A DNA stretch of 64,000 bases, taken from positions 94,903,945 to 94,967,944 of the forward strand of contig CM056376.1 of NCBI GenBank assembly GCA_029718625.1. Direction: 5' to 3'. Position 1 is the stretch's first letter. Every line of letters begins with the position of its first letter. Below the pieces are notes generated by a model. That model saw only the letters and a list, made by a program, of their open reading frames with translations, was not told where the DNA came from and ran no database searches. Below are positions 60,263 to 64,000 of this stretch, in pieces. The DNA comes from Synaphobranchus kaupii (lineage: Eukaryota > Chordata > Actinopteri > Anguilliformes > Synaphobranchidae). Position numbers and translations under genes: made by a program.

Positions 60263-61756
60263 AAGTAATATAAAATAAAATGTATGACTACAGATCGAGG
60301 CAAAAAATAAAAATGACGATGAGATCTTATTTGGCTGTGGAAGTAGGTTGGTTTCACATGGATATTTTTTTCCGTGCGGAGAGCCGGGAAGAATGGAGTG
60401 CAGAGAGACAGGAAGAATTGGGAGTAAGAGAGAGGGAGAGACACACGACAAAGACCACATGGCCGGAACCAAACCCTGACATCGTGGCTCACAATGAGCA
60501 CGTGGACGGCGCTTCACAGGCTGCACCACCAAGACACCCCCTCACATGGGGTTTCAGTGCACGTCAAAATCTTTTGCCCTCAGCATGCTCATTGGAGACT
60601 GGTTCCAGTCTCATCCTTTGCATCAGCTCCTCAAGCCTCCCACCATCTACAAACACTATTTCTATGATTTCACTTCATAGACGTCAGCGGTAAGGGGTTG
60701 TATTTCAAAATAAAAGAATGAGGAGGTTTGAAAATAAAAGCGCAACACAACAACGAATAAAATAAATGCAGGGAAGAAAAACAAATAAATGTCTTCTATG
60801 ATAATCAGGAAATCCCAAATTGGGAAAAATAAAACAGAAATCTGAAATCAGGAAAAAAAGAAAATTGAATTTATAGAGTCCTACAAAGATTAAAGATGAA
60901 TCCACTTCATCTGAAAATGTAGTTGTTTTTGTATTTTCTTCCAAGAGTTAGTAACTCATTAATAGCCTTACTGAAAATAGAGGTACTGACTGGCAGATCC
61001 TCTGTAATTAACTTGTGCACCTGTGGTGAAGATTTAGATTTAGGTATTTAAAGGTTATAACAACAATAATCCCATTTCAGTGATGGAGTGAATTGAACTG
61101 TAATGGGAGTGAACTGAAACACTGTACTCTTCGAGCCTCAACCTCTGAGAACAGATGTTTTATGAAAGTAAATGTAGTTAGTGATGTAAGGTGTGCCACA
61201 AAATCAAAAATTATTTCTCGCCATTCCCATTTGTTGCAAACAAAGGCCACTATATGCACCTGTCAAGGCAGTGTTGAACATGAGTAAAGACTGTTCCAAA
61301 ATAAACACAAAAATTTAGTTGAATTCAATATTAATTACACACAACACTGAGCAACATAAAAAATAGACTAGATGTCACTGCCTCAGGATTTACATTTCTA
61401 GCAGTCCTGTTCATAATCTCATGGCTCACTCCATGCATTGACATGCCATGCTATTGACTTAACTATTTCCAGGAATGTGGCCTTGCCCAGTGCATTTCCA
61501 CTCCAGAGGAATGTACTCGCTTGCATTACTCAGTGTGTCCTTATCATTCAGGATTCACCAGGTTGTAGAAGATGAGGGCTCAGTTGTTGAATTAATAAAT
61601 CACATACTCATTGCAATGACTAACAATGAAGGAGTGCTACATCCTGCTCTGGATTGACTAAGAAATTTTATGAAGCTTACAAGTAGATTCAAGTCTGTAT
61701 GTGTATATATTCAGCATTAAAACTTTATCCTGTGCCAGCTTTGTAATTACAGTTTA
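60263..61756. other. Intergenic, no feature recognised
   Basis: AT-rich, with a GA-rich stretch around 60375-60445. No gene seen. Confidence 0.5.
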
Positions 61757-62900
61757 AGCATTTAACTGACGCTCTTATCCAGAGCAACTTATAATTAGTG
61801 CACAAAGAAAAGGTCTAGATTCCTAAATCATCAACATTCCAAGTAGCAATTAATGAGAGTGTAATGGTCGGGCCATAACATACCCACAATAGGTACTCCT
61901 TTGTCACAAGAATGCACTTGCATAAGGGAAGGTAGTGTTTTTTATAGGATAGAGAAGACGTGAAAGAGGGCAATGGGAATCAGGGTGGAGAGGGGGAGGA
62001 GTGGATTTTCCGGAATAGATGGGTCTTCAGGTTACGCTGGAAGGTAGGAGGGACTCTGTTGTCCTGACTGAAATGGGTAGGTCATTCCACCATTAGGGGG
62101 CCAGTAGAGAGAAGAGTTGAAACTGGGAGGAGCGATGACCAGGTCATCACAAGGAGGGGAGAGCTAGGCACTCGGTGGCAGTAGTGTGTAAAGCACGGGT
62201 TGGGGTGTAGGCCTGGACCATGGCCTGAAGGTATGGGGGTGCAACTCCTTTAGCAGCCTTGTGCAGCAACACCAGAGTATTGAATTTGATGCAGGCAGCC
62301 ACCGGGAGCCAGTTGAGGGAATGCAGGAGGGGGGTGACATGGGAAAATTTGGGGAGGTTGAAAACCAGGTGGGCTTGAGCTGCTGAAGGGGCTGGAGAAA
62401 GTGCTGCCCGGCCAGGAGGGAGTTGCAGTAGTCCAGTCAGGAAATGACGACAGCTTGAACTAGGAGCTGGGCAGCATCCCTGGTGAAGAAGGGTTTGATT
62501 CACCGGATGTTGTACAGCATAGATACCGATCATGTGGGTGCTCAGGGGCACCCACGGGCAAATCGTATAGCAAGGTGAATCATATTTCAGAATGAAGTTA
62601 TAGTTTGATGCAGGTCACGGATGGTTTAACCTGGTTCAATGCACATGAAGAACATGAAACTTGCAGGATCACGTTATGGCAGCAATGTGGGCTATGTTAA
62701 ACAATTGGCTGTCTAGAGTCACACCAAAATTCCTTGCGGTCTGGGCAGTAGTCACTGTGGCGTTATCGATGGAGATGGATAGGTCCTGCAAAAGCCAGGA
62801 TTTTCCAGGAAAAAGAGCAGTTTGGTCTTCTCAAGGTTAAGCTTGAGCTGGTGGACACAGACATCCTACTGAAGACATCAGCTAGGCAAGCAGATATGTG
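61757..62900 (-). mobile_element. Decayed L2-clade LINE, 3' part
   Basis: On the minus strand the 3' end carries the hairpin GCTCT-GGATA-AGAGC (61785-61771) followed by GTCAGTTAAATGC. Upstream of it lie remnants of the ORF2 C-terminus (62551-62147). The part 62560-62900 is more of the same LINE with broken frames: on the plus strand it shows GGTTAAGCTTGAGCTGGTGG and CCTTGCGGTCTGGGCAGTAG, which I recognise as common in fish copies. 5'-truncated. Confidence 0.7.
62147..62551 (-). pseudogene. L2-type ORF2 C-terminal fragment
   Basis: Around the middle it reads HVTPLLHSLNWLPVAACIKF then NTLVLLHKAAKGVAPPYLQA. This matches the LINE ORF2 C-terminal pattern H(I/V)TPxLxSLxWLPVxxRIxFK...YKAxxGxAPxYL. 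The preceding residues look frameshifted, so it is a fossil fragment of the reverse-transcriptase polyprotein. Confidence 0.75.
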
Positions 62901-64000
62901 CATCTCAACAGCTTCAGCTCAGTTATGGTCTTCATTAGCACTCCCCCATACATACAAGTGACCACGAGTATCTTCTGGGGCCAATCAGATCTCAGGTATT
63001 GGTCATGTGTTCAGCAGGAGGCCGTGCGATTGAAGGTTTTTAGGGTGGAGCTTATGAAAGTCAAGAACACAGACAGCCTTGGACAGCATCCAAGGCCCTG
63101 ACACATTACCCAACATGCTCTGCTACTGTTCAGCACTACAGCTCCTGGCCATGCATTACTTGAGGGGAGGTGGGTGGCACTCAGCCATCACAACAACAAT
63201 AATAAACCCTATTTTATTCTCATTTAAAATATTCCTAATAGCATCCTGGCAGCATTGACATCTGCACAAATTATTATCCAGCTAAGAACAGAACATTAGA
63301 GCTAAGGGTGCCCGCTGGGTTTGGTATAGGCATTTCATGCCACTGAGAGTGTGAGCAAACTGTGTTAATAAATAAATATTTGGCATGATAAGAGATTACT
63401 GTGAGCTAACACCCTGCACCCCCAGACCCCCACACCCCTAGTTGTGGAGCTGCACTCCCGGTACTCATCCGCAGGAGGGACCCCTGTTCGCTTCACAGCA
63501 TCCCCCCGGGCCTGAGCAGGGGTGGAGACCTCTGACAGGCTGAGTGTCCGACAGCCTTTAATCCTGCTGCTTTTTCCTCCAGGAAGCCCTTCAGTGGCAG
63601 TCTGCGATCACTGGACTGGAGCTTAATTAAATTCTGACATTAGAATATCTCACCGCTTATGTTATCACCCTGGTATGGAGCTAATGACCACCTCATTTAT
63701 TTAATCAAGCTTGCCTTTCTGTTCCTGAGTCCAGACAAACAAGAGGCTGTGAAACTGCTCACGCCCACCCTAAGAGAGATTCTTTCCCGACACGACAAGT
63801 GCAAATTTTAAGGAAAGAAAAATGAATGGTTCTGTAGCTCAACAGGCCCCTGACCAAACAATGCTGGTTTCCTGAGCGACAGCTAACCTATCTGAATAAT
63901 TTGATTTATTTGTTTACTGCCTAATGAAATAAGGGGGGCATTTCTCCCTGTAATAATTTCTTGTGTGTCGGTTTTATTTGCAGTCTGTGATTTTCCATGG
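62901..64000. other. Intergenic, right end of window
   Basis: No gene recognised. The 63540-63720 stretch is unique and contains TTAATTAAATTCTGACATTA and neighbouring AT-rich core sites in a balanced context, a possible conserved non-coding element. Confidence 0.4.

Overview
The window reads as chromosomal DNA of a ray-finned (teleost-type) fish. It has two intron-containing vertebrate genes with GT-AG splice sites, long CA/GT microsatellites, and many teleost-type mobile elements: a fish L1, L2-clade LINE ends with a GGATA hairpin and TGTAA-like tails, Tc1-like transposons, a hAT-type element, a tRNA-derived SINE and MITEs. I see no prokaryotic gene, rRNA, functional tRNA gene or CRISPR array.

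Genes. (1) 124-5258, plus strand: the last eight coding exons, about 451 codons, of an SLC23/NAT-family transporter. The NAT signature has Glu rather than Pro at its first position, which points to the nucleobase transporter branch (slc23a4/SNBT1) and away from the vitamin C transporters. (2) 25479-7001, minus strand: a complete three-exon fam180a-like gene (164 aa) assembled here from exons at 25401-25479, 12146-12234 and 7001-7327. It encodes a small protein with a signal peptide. The two genes are convergent. As I recall, human FAM180A and the SLC23A4 pseudogene both lie at 7q33, which would fit this pairing. Intron 1 of fam180a (about 13 kb) carries a full-length L1 in the sense orientation.

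From about 25.5 kb to 64 kb I find no convincing protein-coding gene. This part is a gene-poor flank built of repeats: a 3.35-kb minisatellite of roughly one hundred 33/34-bp units (29645-32992), an LTR-like block (36045-36597), a LINE tail (38936-39275), a 1.67-kb Tc1/mariner element with long IR/DR termini whose transposase is stopped by one TGA (39777-41447), six identical 49-bp repeats (47294-47587), a SINE with target-site duplications (48937-49315), a hAT-type element containing a CpG-rich 41-bp minisatellite and a large inverted repeat (52751-54923), a decayed second Tc1-like element (59047-60262) and a decayed L2-clade LINE (61757-62900). Unique-looking stretches between them may hold conserved non-coding elements, but that cannot be shown without alignments.

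The L1 at 16746-21753 is probably the most interesting unit. It has perfect 17-bp target-site duplications and open ORF1 and ORF2, a YY1-like motif with a three-codon upstream ORF at its 5' end as in mammalian L1, and an ORF2 frame with no ATG before the endonuclease catalytic residues.
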